This document shows, in pieces, positions 31,525 to 39,492 of a DNA stretch of 40,478 nt. The DNA comes from a virus. Below the pieces are notes generated by a model. It was not told the origin of the DNA, did no database searches, and saw only the letters and a program-made list of their open reading frames with translations. The stretch lies in the IMG/VR virus record IMGVR_UViG_3300028384_001321, positions 1-40,478 of that record. One strand, written 5' to 3'. Position numbers and translations under genes: made by a program. Position 1 is the first letter of the stretch. Every line of letters starts with the position of its first letter.

Positions 31525-33163
31525 TCTTATCCTCACTAAAGAAGGACGACGCCTCCTTTCAATCAAGTCTCCTGTTTTCTTCGCCACCTATTATCTTGGT
31601 TTCGATTATGTCGAACACCAAGAAAAGTGGATCAACGAATGTACATTTCTGAGCCAAAAGGCGATTGAGGAAAACACGAAAGAGAAACTCCTTGTCCTCG
31701 CTCCACGGGACCACGGAAAATCATACCTTTCTATTTTGTATACGGTATGGAGACTGTGTATTGACCGGAACAGTAAGATCCTGTTTGTTTCAGCTACCGC
31801 AGGACAGGCAGAAAAGCGTCTGCGGATGGTAAAAACATTCTTAGAGTCCGATAAAATCATTGAAGATTGGGCGAGTGATGATCTTCCTCCTTTTAAAACG
31901 AAAGATACAAAATGGATCTCAACCCAAATCTATTTAAATCGAAGTATCGAATCCATCGATCCGAGTCTTGAATGCGTAGGTAGTGGCGGTGCAATCACCG
32001 GTGGCCACTTTGACGTTCTCATTCTCGATGACGTTGACGATGACAAAACCACATTTAGTGCAGGAGTCCGTCGAAAGACACGAGAGTGGTTATCCGGAAC
32101 GATGCAACCCGTACTGACCCGAAAAGGTTTCATGCTCGTTGTAGGCACCCGTAAACATATGGACGATGTTTATTCACATATGATTAAAGACCCTACTTTC
32201 ACGGTTCTTCACGATAAAGCCATTATTCAGTTCCCGGAATCTTTCACGTTTGAAACAGAGATCGATAAGCAAGGACGGGACGTGATTAAGGGTGTTAAAG
32301 TTGTCGGCGAGTCCAAGGTTTTATGGGAAGAACAACGCCCTATTGAGTATCTTCTTAAAGAACGTGCTACAGTGGGAACACGCTTGTTCACACGTGAGTT
32401 TCAAAACGAAGTACAAGACTCCGAAGATCAAATGTTCAAGAATGATTGGATTGATCGAGCAATGCAACGAGGTCGAAGTCTTGGTATGCGTGAAATCCCA
32501 CAAGTGGGAAACCTTCGTGTAATCCAAGCATGGGACCTTGCGTTGGTATCCGATCCAAGCAAAGCAGAATCTAACGACTCTGACTACACAGTCGGCATCA
32601 CATGGGCAAGTGATAGTAACGGAAATAGATACCTGCTTGATTTTACTCGGTTTAGAGGTGTATCTCCGAACGAGTTATATCGCAGAATCGAAATGTTCTA
32701 CAAAAGGTGGCAACGGAGCGTAACCGTGGTTGCTGTCGAACGTAATAACTTCGGTCAATTACACACCCTCAACTTGAAGAACCGTTCAGACATCCCTTTG
32801 AGGGAACACCAAACCACGAATAGAAGTAAAAACAGTGTTTTCACCGGTGTTCCGAGGTTAACCGTCCTTTTTGAGAACGATAAAATCACACTCCCTTCTC
32901 GTGATAAAGATGATCGTGATGCACTCGACCCCTTGGTGCAGGAACTTGTTGGTTTCGGTGTAGAGAAACACGATGATACGGTGCTTTGTCTCTCTATTGC
33001 CGAGGCTACACTACAGAACACAAGTTTTGAATACTCCGTTTCGTTTGGAGAAAAAGAACTCGACATGTGGGGGCAAACTAATGAACAATATTTCACCGAT
33101 GCATCCGAAAAACATATGTACGAATTGTGGAACGAATTCGATTTTTATGATGAAGGAGGTTAA
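31511..33163 (+). CDS. Terminase large subunit
   Basis: The ATP-driven DNA packaging motor and headful nuclease, about 550 residues. The start is taken as ATG 31511 (MNVNDLILTKEG); ATG 31499 is also possible, and the open frame further upstream overlaps the previous gene. Motifs: Walker A 'APRDHGKS' (Lys70), Walker B 'LILDD' (Asp173), nuclease Asp342 in 'AWDLAL', and later 'VVAVERNNFGQLHTLNL' and 'DRDALDPLVQELVGF' in the nuclease half. It lies between tail and replication genes rather than before the portal. Confidence 0.9.
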   Translation: MNVNDLILTKEGRRLLSIKSPVFFATYYLGFDYVEHQEKWINECTFLSQKAIEENTKEKLLVLAPRDHGKSYLSILYTVWRLCIDRNSKILFVSATAGQAEKRLRMVKTFLESDKIIEDWASDDLPPFKTKDTKWISTQIYLNRSIESIDPSLECVGSGGAITGGHFDVLILDDVDDDKTTFSAGVRRKTREWLSGTMQPVLTRKGFMLVVGTRKHMDDVYSHMIKDPTFTVLHDKAIIQFPESFTFETEIDKQGRDVIKGVKVVGESKVLWEEQRPIEYLLKERATVGTRLFTREFQNEVQDSEDQMFKNDWIDRAMQRGRSLGMREIPQVGNLRVIQAWDLALVSDPSKAESNDSDYTVGITWASDSNGNRYLLDFTRFRGVSPNELYRRIEMFYKRWQRSVTVVAVERNNFGQLHTLNLKNRSDIPLREHQTTNRSKNSVFTGVPRLTVLFENDKITLPSRDKDDRDALDPLVQELVGFGVEKHDDTVLCLSIAEATLQNTSFEYSVSFGEKELDMWGQTNEQYFTDASEKHMYELWNEFDFYDEGG

Positions 33164-33165
33164 GT

Positions 33166-33609
33166 ATGGCTCTCTATGAAAGCGTCACCGGACAAGATGT
33201 AAAGAACTCCGCAAATAGAATCTCCCCCTATGGTCGTGCTTTTGCACCGGTATCCCCTTACGGGTTATCCGGAATGGTTGATACTGCACCATACGATGTC
33301 GAGATGAGTGGTCCCCGTCTAACAAAAGCACAGCAGTTTTTCGATAAATATGGTAATGTGAATGAGCGTATCTTTGTAATCTCATCCAATGTCGTAATGA
33401 TGGAATATAAACCTATGAAGAATGAACTCGTTGTCGAGTTTAAAAGATACGTCAGAGGTGTCGGAAAAATAACAGGGGGAGGCCCTCAATACTTTTATTT
33501 AAACATTACAAATGAAGAGTGGCGTTCCGCTAAACAGGCAGGAAGTAAAGGGAAATGGGTGTGGGCGGTACTTAGACGCGGAGGAAAACCTTACTATAGG
33601 TTACGATAA
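33166..33609 (+). CDS. KTSC-like domain protein
   Basis: A 147-residue protein with a strong ribosome-binding site (AAGGAGGT). The N-terminal half is low in structure. Residues about 72-140 ('SSNVVMMEYKPMKNELVVEFKR', 'YFYLNITNEEWRSAKQAGSKGKWVWAVLR') fit the KTSC-type domain seen in phage and bacterial proteins, often next to packaging or nucleic-acid genes. Function unknown. Confidence 0.55.
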   Translation: MALYESVTGQDVKNSANRISPYGRAFAPVSPYGLSGMVDTAPYDVEMSGPRLTKAQQFFDKYGNVNERIFVISSNVVMMEYKPMKNELVVEFKRYVRGVGKITGGGPQYFYLNITNEEWRSAKQAGSKGKWVWAVLRRGGKPYYRLR

Positions 33610-33613
33610 ATGG

Positions 33614-33642
33614 TTGACAAAAAGGTATAGTGGTATTACAGT
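33614..33642 (+). promoter_or_regulatory. Promoter before the DNA polymerase gene
   Basis: Perfect TTGACA (33614-33619), 17-bp spacer, TACAGT (33637-33642). The polymerase ATG follows 23 bases later, after AAGGAG. It probably also drives the downstream preQ0 genes, since no further gap is seen until 40358. Confidence 0.6.
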
Positions 33643-33665
33643 GAATCGTGGAAGGAGATTTAATT

Positions 33666-35693
33666 ATGAATAAATCTAAAATATGGGGCTTCGATTCCGA
33701 AACCTTTTTAATTACAAACCAAGTTGTTCCTCGTGATGTATGTTGGACATTTTATAACGGTAATGTTCGATACCTCTTTAACGATATTGATGGGGAGAAG
33801 TTTCTTCAAAGATTACTTAAGTCGGATGCCATTCTCGTCGCACAAAACGCATGTTTCGATCTTTGTGTTGCAAGTGTAAAGTCAAAAGAAACATTCACGC
33901 TGATTAATGACGCACTACAAGATAATCGCATTTACTGTACCAAACTTGCACAAATCCTCATTAACAGTGCCGACCCGCAAGTCGAAGGTGTCCGGGATGC
34001 AAAAGTCTTTATTCAACAAGCCCAAGATAAGTGGAAACCAAGTTCCTCCATCTCAATGGAAGGTTTGGCGTGGAAGTATCTCGGTTTCGACCTAAGTCAT
34101 CACAAAGCAAGTAGTGTCCGTACCGGGTATGGCGACTTGTACGGGGTTCCCGTTGAAGAATGGAGCCACGCAGAACAGGAATATGCAAAAAACGATGCTG
34201 TATACGTTCGAGACATCTTCATTAAACAAATGGATGAGCATGGACACCTCCTCAGTGATCTCAGTCGTCAAACGTACGTTGAATATATCTTGCAGATGAT
34301 GGCAACCGTTATCGGAGTCGAAATCAATAATGATAAAATCGGAGACGCAGTAGATGCTGTCATGGAGATTCATGATGAACTCATTACCCGGTGTCCAAAC
34401 CTTCTTAAAGAGAACAAGAATAACGATAGAGGCTATTCAGCAATATCTAAAGTTGTTCAAGACTATGTTATTACACTCAGTAAAATCTGTGGTGTTGAAC
34501 TTGAGACAACAAAAACCGGGAAGATCAGTACGAACAAGAACAATATGGATACCCTTTTTGAAGGTGTTGACTTTGTTCTAACTCATGGGGTAACTCTCGA
34601 CACTAAGCACCGACTGAGTAAAGAGAAACTACAAGAAGTTGCGGATAAGACAGCAGAACTCCGGGCAAAACAAGAGGCTGACTCTAAATGGAAAGAGAAA
34701 CGTACGTTCCTAGATGCTTTGAAGAACGCAGGATTGAACCCCGATAACCGACTCCGGTATAACTACAATGGATTGATGGAAACAGGCAGAACAAGTTCAA
34801 GGAACCCGAATCTACAGAATATTCCCCGAAAAGGAAAAGCACGTGCTTGTATCAAACCACGAGAAGGGCACATCTTCCTTCAAGCGGACTATTCTAACGC
34901 TGAGTTGAGAACATTGGCTCAAGCACATATAAACGAAGGTAGAAATACCCGACTTGGAGAGGAATATATCAAAGATCCAAACTTCGACCCTCACCTTTTT
35001 ATGGCTGTTAACTTATTAAGCACCGAAGGTATACACCTTAGTTATGACGAGGGGAAGGACGTTCTTTCGGATAAAGAACATGCGTTATATTATAACTTGA
35101 AAGAAAAACGCCAACTCTCCAAAATAGCTAACTTCGGCTATGCCGGTGGCCTAGGTGCTGAACAGTTTGTAGACTACGCTAAAGGCTACGGCACACATTT
35201 GAACCATAAACAAAGTCAACAGTTGCGGGACCAATGGCTTGAGACATGGACCGAAATGAAAGCCTATTTCGACGAAAGAAGTCGATGTGTGGACGATGAA
35301 GCTGAGTACCTGTTTATCTCGTCGAAACGAAAACGCTATCTCCGGAAGTTCACAATTGCGTGCAACACTCCCTTTCAAGGGATTGCATCGGACGGGGCGA
35401 AAGAGGCAATTATCATGGTATGGCGTGAATGTTTCTTCGACAAAGAAAGCCCCCTCTACAAGTGTGTACCTATCCTCTTTGTACATGATGAATTGGTGCT
35501 TGAAATCCCCTTCAAAAGCCAAGAACAAGCAACGAGATCCGCTTTACGATTGAAGCAACTCATGGAATCCGGTATGAAAGTGCATACGCCGGATATCCCG
35601 GCTGTCGCAGAACCTTGTCTCACTAAATTATGGACAAAAGATGCAGAATCAGAGATGATTGAGGGATTGTTAACCATCTATGTTTCAGAGTAG
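33666..35693 (+). CDS. Family A DNA polymerase with 3'-5' exonuclease domain
   Basis: The start is set at ATG 33666 with AAGGAG eight bases upstream; a GTG at 33648 is in frame but would cover that site. The 675-residue protein has an N-terminal exonuclease ('FDSETFLI' near residue 9, 'AQNACFDL' near 60, 'YAKNDAVYVRDIF' near 175) and a polymerase part with motif A 'DYSNAELRTLA' (Asp408), motif B 'KIANFGYAGG' (Lys486) and motif C 'HDE' (607-609). All catalytic residues are present. It is the only replication enzyme in the window; helicase and primase must lie elsewhere or come from the host. The 3' end overlaps queD. Confidence 0.93.
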   Translation: MNKSKIWGFDSETFLITNQVVPRDVCWTFYNGNVRYLFNDIDGEKFLQRLLKSDAILVAQNACFDLCVASVKSKETFTLINDALQDNRIYCTKLAQILINSADPQVEGVRDAKVFIQQAQDKWKPSSSISMEGLAWKYLGFDLSHHKASSVRTGYGDLYGVPVEEWSHAEQEYAKNDAVYVRDIFIKQMDEHGHLLSDLSRQTYVEYILQMMATVIGVEINNDKIGDAVDAVMEIHDELITRCPNLLKENKNNDRGYSAISKVVQDYVITLSKICGVELETTKTGKISTNKNNMDTLFEGVDFVLTHGVTLDTKHRLSKEKLQEVADKTAELRAKQEADSKWKEKRTFLDALKNAGLNPDNRLRYNYNGLMETGRTSSRNPNLQNIPRKGKARACIKPREGHIFLQADYSNAELRTLAQAHINEGRNTRLGEEYIKDPNFDPHLFMAVNLLSTEGIHLSYDEGKDVLSDKEHALYYNLKEKRQLSKIANFGYAGGLGAEQFVDYAKGYGTHLNHKQSQQLRDQWLETWTEMKAYFDERSRCVDDEAEYLFISSKRKRYLRKFTIACNTPFQGIASDGAKEAIIMVWRECFFDKESPLYKCVPILFVHDELVLEIPFKSQEQATRSALRLKQLMESGMKVHTPDIPAVAEPCLTKLWTKDAESEMIEGLLTIYVSE

Positions 35694-36120
35694 CAAAACA
35701 TTTAGAAACTTCCCTTGTGCGCACAGGCGATGGGAGCATCAAGGACATTGCAAACTTGTACACGGGTACTCTCGTGAATTCACCTTTTGGTTTCGATGCG
35801 AAGCACTACAGGAAGGTACAGGGTTTGTTATGGACTTCGGAGATCTAAAAGATGTAAAAGTTTGGTTAGAGCATCATTTCGACCATACTCTGCTTTTAGA
35901 CTCTAAAGATCCTCTCCTCCCCTCTTTTTTAGAACTTGAAAAACAAGGAGCATGTCGCGTCATCTCGTATAAGGACGTAGGCATGGAGGGAACCGCACAC
36001 TTTGTATACCAAAACATCAACCCTATGATCTTGGAAAAGACGAAAGGGAGAGTTTGGATCCATAGTGTTGAATGCCGGGAAAATGACAAAAATAGCGCAA
36101 TCTATATTGGAGAAACATGA
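35680..36120 (+). CDS. queD: 6-carboxy-5,6,7,8-tetrahydropterin synthase QueD
   Basis: Second step of preQ0 synthesis: dihydroneopterin triphosphate to 6-carboxy-tetrahydropterin. The 146-residue protein has the PTPS/QueD frame: 'CAHRRW' with zinc-ligand His15, nucleophile Cys24 in 'GHCKLVHGY', zinc-ligand His28, 'MDFGDLKDVKVWLEHHFDHTLLL' with catalytic Asp68-His69, and Glu131 near the C-terminus. The usual HGH motif is HGY (Tyr30), so the third zinc ligand of E. coli QueD is replaced; HGY variants are known in related proteins, but activity here is not certain. It opens a run of five overlapping genes. Confidence 0.85.
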   Translation: MFQSSKTFRNFPCAHRRWEHQGHCKLVHGYSREFTFWFRCEALQEGTGFVMDFGDLKDVKVWLEHHFDHTLLLDSKDPLLPSFLELEKQGACRVISYKDVGMEGTAHFVYQNINPMILEKTKGRVWIHSVECRENDKNSAIYIGET

Positions 36121-36728
36121 AGACTTTACTTTTACTCAGTGGCGGACTAGATTCAACCATCCTCCTTGCCGAACTTTTAAAACAAGGTAGGGTGGTCGAA
36201 ACACTTACTTTTGATTATGGACAGACGCACCCTGTTGAAATCGAAAAAGCAAAACATATTGCAGACGTATATAATGTACCCCATACTGTGCTTATCCTTG
36301 ATGCACAGAAACACAAAACCTTCGATGAAATAAGTCAAGCGTTTGTACCGGCAAGAAACCTCATATTTCTAAGTCATGCTTTGAACTATGCACTAAATAA
36401 TGGTTGTGACTGTATCGTGATTGGTGTAAACCGCACAGATGAACAAGGTTTCCCCGATTGTCGGATTCCTTTCATTGAAGCCGTTCAACAAGCGTTCAAC
36501 ACAGGTTCTCCTACACACGTTAAGATTGAAGCCCCCTTGATTGATAAAACCAAGGCCGAAATCGTTGCACAAGGACAACAACTTGGTGTTGATTTCTCAT
36601 TAACTAATACTTGCTACTTTCCCGAAAATAAGCTAGCTTGTGGTAAATGTGAGTCGTGCCTTGTTCGACTTGATGCTTTTGAAAAGAATAAACTAAGAGA
36701 TAATGTGAAATATGCAGAAAGAGATTGA
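36117..36728 (+). CDS. queC: 7-cyano-7-deazaguanine synthase QueC
   Basis: Last step of preQ0 formation: CDG plus ammonia and ATP to preQ0. The 203-residue protein has the PP-loop SGGLDST at residues 8-14, 'DYGQTHPVEI', 'VPARN' near 77-81, and the zinc Cys set 166, 175, 178, 181 ('TCYFPENKLACGKCESC'). It is slightly short for the family but all motifs are present. No amidotransferase domain is fused, so this is not a Gat-QueC. It overlaps queD (ATGA) and folE. Confidence 0.93.
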   Translation: MKTLLLLSGGLDSTILLAELLKQGRVVETLTFDYGQTHPVEIEKAKHIADVYNVPHTVLILDAQKHKTFDEISQAFVPARNLIFLSHALNYALNNGCDCIVIGVNRTDEQGFPDCRIPFIEAVQQAFNTGSPTHVKIEAPLIDKTKAEIVAQGQQLGVDFSLTNTCYFPENKLACGKCESCLVRLDAFEKNKLRDNVKYAERD

Positions 36729-37251
36729 AGCTGTAAAAACACTACTTCGTTTCATTGGGGAAGATCCCGACCGCGAAGGTTTGAAAGAAACTCCTGCACG
36801 CTTTCTTCGAGCGTGGCGGGATGAGTTTTTTAAAGGTTATGAAATAGATCCTAAGGCGTTTTTAGAAACAACTTTTTCAGAGACGGATACCTACTCTAAG
36901 ATGATTCTACTAAAGGACATAACTTTCACATCTTATTGTGAGCATCACATCGTCCCCATTATCGGTAAAGCACACATTGGATACATCCCAAATGGCGAAG
37001 TTGTAGGGATCTCCAAAATCGTCCGTGTTCTACAAGGTTATGCTCAACGCCTACAGATTCAAGAGCGACTTACTGAACAAGTTGCACAGACCCTTTTCGA
37101 GGGACTCAACGCTAAAGGTGTTATCGTACTGATCGAAGCTGAACATTATTGTATGCGCACTCGCGGTGTGAAAACAAACTCCACAATGTCTACAATGTCG
37201 ATTAAAGGGACCGTTAACCAAGAAGAGTTTTTCCATGCTATACGTCGTTAA
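36712..37251 (+). CDS. folE: GTP cyclohydrolase I FolE
   Basis: First step: GTP to dihydroneopterin triphosphate. The 179-residue protein is type I (FolE): 'DREGLKETPARFLRAW' at the start, zinc-site Cys76 and His79 in 'SYCEHH', 'GISKIVRVLQGYAQRLQIQERLTEQVA' and 'HYCMRTRGVK' with Cys147. In the middle of queuosine-type genes it clearly serves 7-deazaguanine synthesis rather than folate. It overlaps queC by 17 bases and queE by 17. Confidence 0.95.
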   Translation: MQKEIEAVKTLLRFIGEDPDREGLKETPARFLRAWRDEFFKGYEIDPKAFLETTFSETDTYSKMILLKDITFTSYCEHHIVPIIGKAHIGYIPNGEVVGISKIVRVLQGYAQRLQIQERLTEQVAQTLFEGLNAKGVIVLIEAEHYCMRTRGVKTNSTMSTMSIKGTVNQEEFFHAIRR

Positions 37252-37831
37252 AGAAATCTTCTACTCGATTCAAGGAGAAGGTTTATACTCCGGTATGCCT
37301 ACCTTGTTTTGTCGTTTCTCTAAATGCAACTTGTGGAGCGGACATGAAAAAGACAGAGGAAAAGCAATATGCCAATTTTGTGATACAGACTTTGTTGGTG
37401 GTGATTCCTTCTATCTTAATGATCTCGTTGCTAAACTCCTCCTTATGTGGCCCCACAATTCAAACCCAAGAATTGTACTTACAGGAGGTGAACCCCTACT
37501 CCAAGTTGACCAAAGACTAATTGACGAACTTAAAGAGCATAACTTTTTTATTGCAATCGAGACAAATGGTACGCGCCCAATGCTCAACCATATTGACCAT
37601 ATCTGCGTTAGTCCAAAAAATGGGAGCAAACTCGTGGTTAAAGAAGGAAACGAACTTAAACTTGTTTACCCCCAAGATCCTACACCTTATGAAAACTTGA
37701 AGTTTGACCACTTTTATCTACAACCTATGGATGGGAAAGAAAATGCCGTTGCGGATACACTAAAGTATTGTTTAAATCATCCGAAGTGGAAATTGAGTTT
37801 GCAACTCCATAAAATCCTTGGGTTACCATGA
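37235..37831 (+). CDS. queE: 7-carboxy-7-deazaguanine synthase QueE (radical SAM)
   Basis: Radical SAM enzyme turning 6-carboxy-tetrahydropterin into CDG. The 198-residue protein begins with 'YSIQGEGLYSGMPTLFCRF' and carries the atypical cluster motif C-x14-C-x2-C at Cys31, Cys46 and Cys49, as in E. coli-type QueE. 'VLTGGEPLLQ' and 'IETNGTRP' are the SAM- and substrate-binding motifs. It overlaps folE and dpdA (ATGA), consistent with one transcript. Confidence 0.93.
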   Translation: MLYVVKEIFYSIQGEGLYSGMPTLFCRFSKCNLWSGHEKDRGKAICQFCDTDFVGGDSFYLNDLVAKLLLMWPHNSNPRIVLTGGEPLLQVDQRLIDELKEHNFFIAIETNGTRPMLNHIDHICVSPKNGSKLVVKEGNELKLVYPQDPTPYENLKFDHFYLQPMDGKENAVADTLKYCLNHPKWKLSLQLHKILGLP

Positions 37832-38613
37832 AATACACTTTCTACTGCTCCGGTGTTGCCCCTATTTGTGAAATAAAAGCACTCGTAGATAGTGACATTC
37901 ACTATGGGGTATCCCTTCATACTCTCTCCAATAAATCACTTCAATATATGATTCAAAACCCTGTCGGAAAGATCTTCGTCGATAGTGGTGCTTTTGCAGA
38001 ATATGGGAAAGAAAGAATCACACACCGAGAGTGGCTCCGAAAACTCAATATCTACTCACAACTTGCAAATGTATACGGGAAAAATGCTCTTTTCGTTGCT
38101 CCCGACTGCATCGGAGATCAAACTGAAACGATTATCCGATTACTACGATATAAGAATAAAATACTCGACCTTTTGGATAAAGCAAACGTCATCGTCCCCC
38201 TTCAAAAAGGATCTCTCTCTATTAGCGCATTTTATTACCAAGTTGTTCAGATACTTGGAACATCAAACTTTGTGTGTGGTCTTCCGTTTAAGAAATCAGC
38301 CTTAAATATTGAGGATTATATCGAACTTGTTCAAACCGTAGCTCCCGAAAGAGTTCACTTTTTAGGCGTTTCCCCCCGGTCGCAAAAGTTTCCCTACATA
38401 AAGAAGGTTACTCAACAATTAGATAACCCTCCCTGTATATCACTCGATGCGGTGATGTTTAGGGCACTTGCAGGTCGAAAATATGGGGTTAAACCTTTAA
38501 CAGAGGCACAAGACTTCTTTAGAGACGGTGTAAGGACCCCAAGTGAAGTGAAATACCTTGCTATCCGCCATATTAAGCACGAAATTGTTAAGGAAAATAA
38601 TAAAGTAGTATGA
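37828..38613 (+). CDS. dpdA: DNA-guanine transglycosylase, phage DpdA-like
   Basis: Predicted to swap guanine in phage DNA for preQ0. The 261-residue protein has a compact TGT-like fold: 'FVDSGAF' (Asp52) as base-recognising Asp, 'VAPDCIGD' (Asp93), 'VCGLPFK', 'RVHFLGVSPRS' (His177) and 'SLDAV' (Asp207, probable nucleophile). The zinc site and C-terminal parts of tRNA-guanine transglycosylases are lacking, as in phage DpdA proteins. Position right after four preQ0 genes makes a DNA role far more likely than tRNA. Confidence 0.85.
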   Translation: MKYTFYCSGVAPICEIKALVDSDIHYGVSLHTLSNKSLQYMIQNPVGKIFVDSGAFAEYGKERITHREWLRKLNIYSQLANVYGKNALFVAPDCIGDQTETIIRLLRYKNKILDLLDKANVIVPLQKGSLSISAFYYQVVQILGTSNFVCGLPFKKSALNIEDYIELVQTVAPERVHFLGVSPRSQKFPYIKKVTQQLDNPPCISLDAVMFRALAGRKYGVKPLTEAQDFFRDGVRTPSEVKYLAIRHIKHEIVKENNKVV

Positions 38614-39044
38614 AGGACAATGACATCTTCCTTGCTATCATTAAAAAGTTTGGGTTGATTGACCTCGATGTTCACTTCATCGGAGTTGAACACTTGTTCA
38701 GTACCCAAATCGGAACACTCGAATGCTCGTGGGACGGCTTAAGCACCTTTGCTGACTTAGCACGTATTAAAAATAAAGTACCGTGGCTTAAGAAAGCAAG
38801 AGAGTGTGCTGAACGAAACAAAGAAGGGATTCACCTGTTCCTCCTTCTTAACGATTTGCACCGTCCACATTATGACTACATTTTTACACACGCGAAAGCT
38901 TTGTACTTTCTCGATAAACCCTACGTACTCGTCGTCTTTCAAGGTGAAACACAAGGTATCCCCCTTATCTATAGAATGAGGACCGAGGAAACCACGATTG
39001 AAAGACTCTCTTTTTTAAACCGAACATTGATAAGCGATTTTTAA
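38610..39044 (+). CDS. Unknown protein coupled to dpdA
   Basis: A 144-residue protein whose ATG overlaps the dpdA stop (ATGA). No family is firmly recognised. By eye, 'CSWDGLSTFADLARIK', then 'VPWLKKARECAERNKEGIHLFLLLN' and 'ALYFLDKPYVLVVF' resemble the order of parts in phage Dam-type N6-adenine methyltransferases (DGL, then W-x-x-K-A, then the late F-L strand), but the catalytic NPPY is absent. It could be a decayed or repurposed methyltransferase fold, a DpdA partner, or an enzyme altering preQ0. All are inference. Confidence 0.5.
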   Translation: MKDNDIFLAIIKKFGLIDLDVHFIGVEHLFSTQIGTLECSWDGLSTFADLARIKNKVPWLKKARECAERNKEGIHLFLLLNDLHRPHYDYIFTHAKALYFLDKPYVLVVFQGETQGIPLIYRMRTEETTIERLSFLNRTLISDF

Positions 39045-39045
39045 T

Positions 39046-39492
39046 ATGAATCTATATTGTTGGATTATTCTTTTTAATTTATTAGGCGCAAGCCCAAGTT
39101 ATAATCAAAAAATTATTAAACGAGTTCTCCCTAAAATGAAGATTTGCACTCAAATATACACCGAAGCTGAGAAACAAGATGTCGATCCGTTACTCGCCAT
39201 CTCGGTTGGTTGGCACGAATCCCGTTTCAAGAATGTGACGAGTGGCAAAGGGGCAAAAGGCCCAATGGGTGTCATCCCTAAGTATCATTGCCCGAAAAAA
39301 GGGAAATGCAACTACGTTAAGGCCGGAGTATCTGCCCTAAAGAAGTTTTTAGGTGATGACCTTTGTACCTCCCTTGCGAAATACAACCGCGGTTTGAAAG
39401 GACAATGTAAGAAAGGGAGAAGTGAATACGGATATGCGAAGAAAGTTATAAGAACCTACAACTCCCTTCGTGAATGTGATTACGGATGTTAG
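39046..39492 (+). CDS. Lytic transglycosylase-like (SLT) protein with signal sequence
   Basis: A 148-residue protein starting one base after the preceding stop. Residues 1-18 are hydrophobic and look like a signal peptide or anchor. The rest has the soluble lytic transglycosylase pattern: catalytic Glu58 in 'GWHESRF', 'GAKGPMGVIPKYH' in place of the usual G-x-M-Q motif, and 'LAKYNRG'. Several Cys residues (34, and others from ~83 to the end) could form disulphides outside the cytoplasm. It may be the endolysin or a virion peptidoglycan enzyme for entry. It overlaps the methyltransferase by seven bases. Confidence 0.75.
   Translation: MNLYCWIILFNLLGASPSYNQKIIKRVLPKMKICTQIYTEAEKQDVDPLLAISVGWHESRFKNVTSGKGAKGPMGVIPKYHCPKKGKCNYVKAGVSALKKFLGDDLCTSLAKYNRGLKGQCKKGRSEYGYAKKVIRTYNSLRECDYGC

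Noticed and set aside
37828-38613. tRNA-guanine transglycosylase (Tgt) acting on tRNA
   Set aside because: The protein is short and lacks the zinc-binding Cys/His set of Tgt, and it is coupled to phage preQ0 genes.
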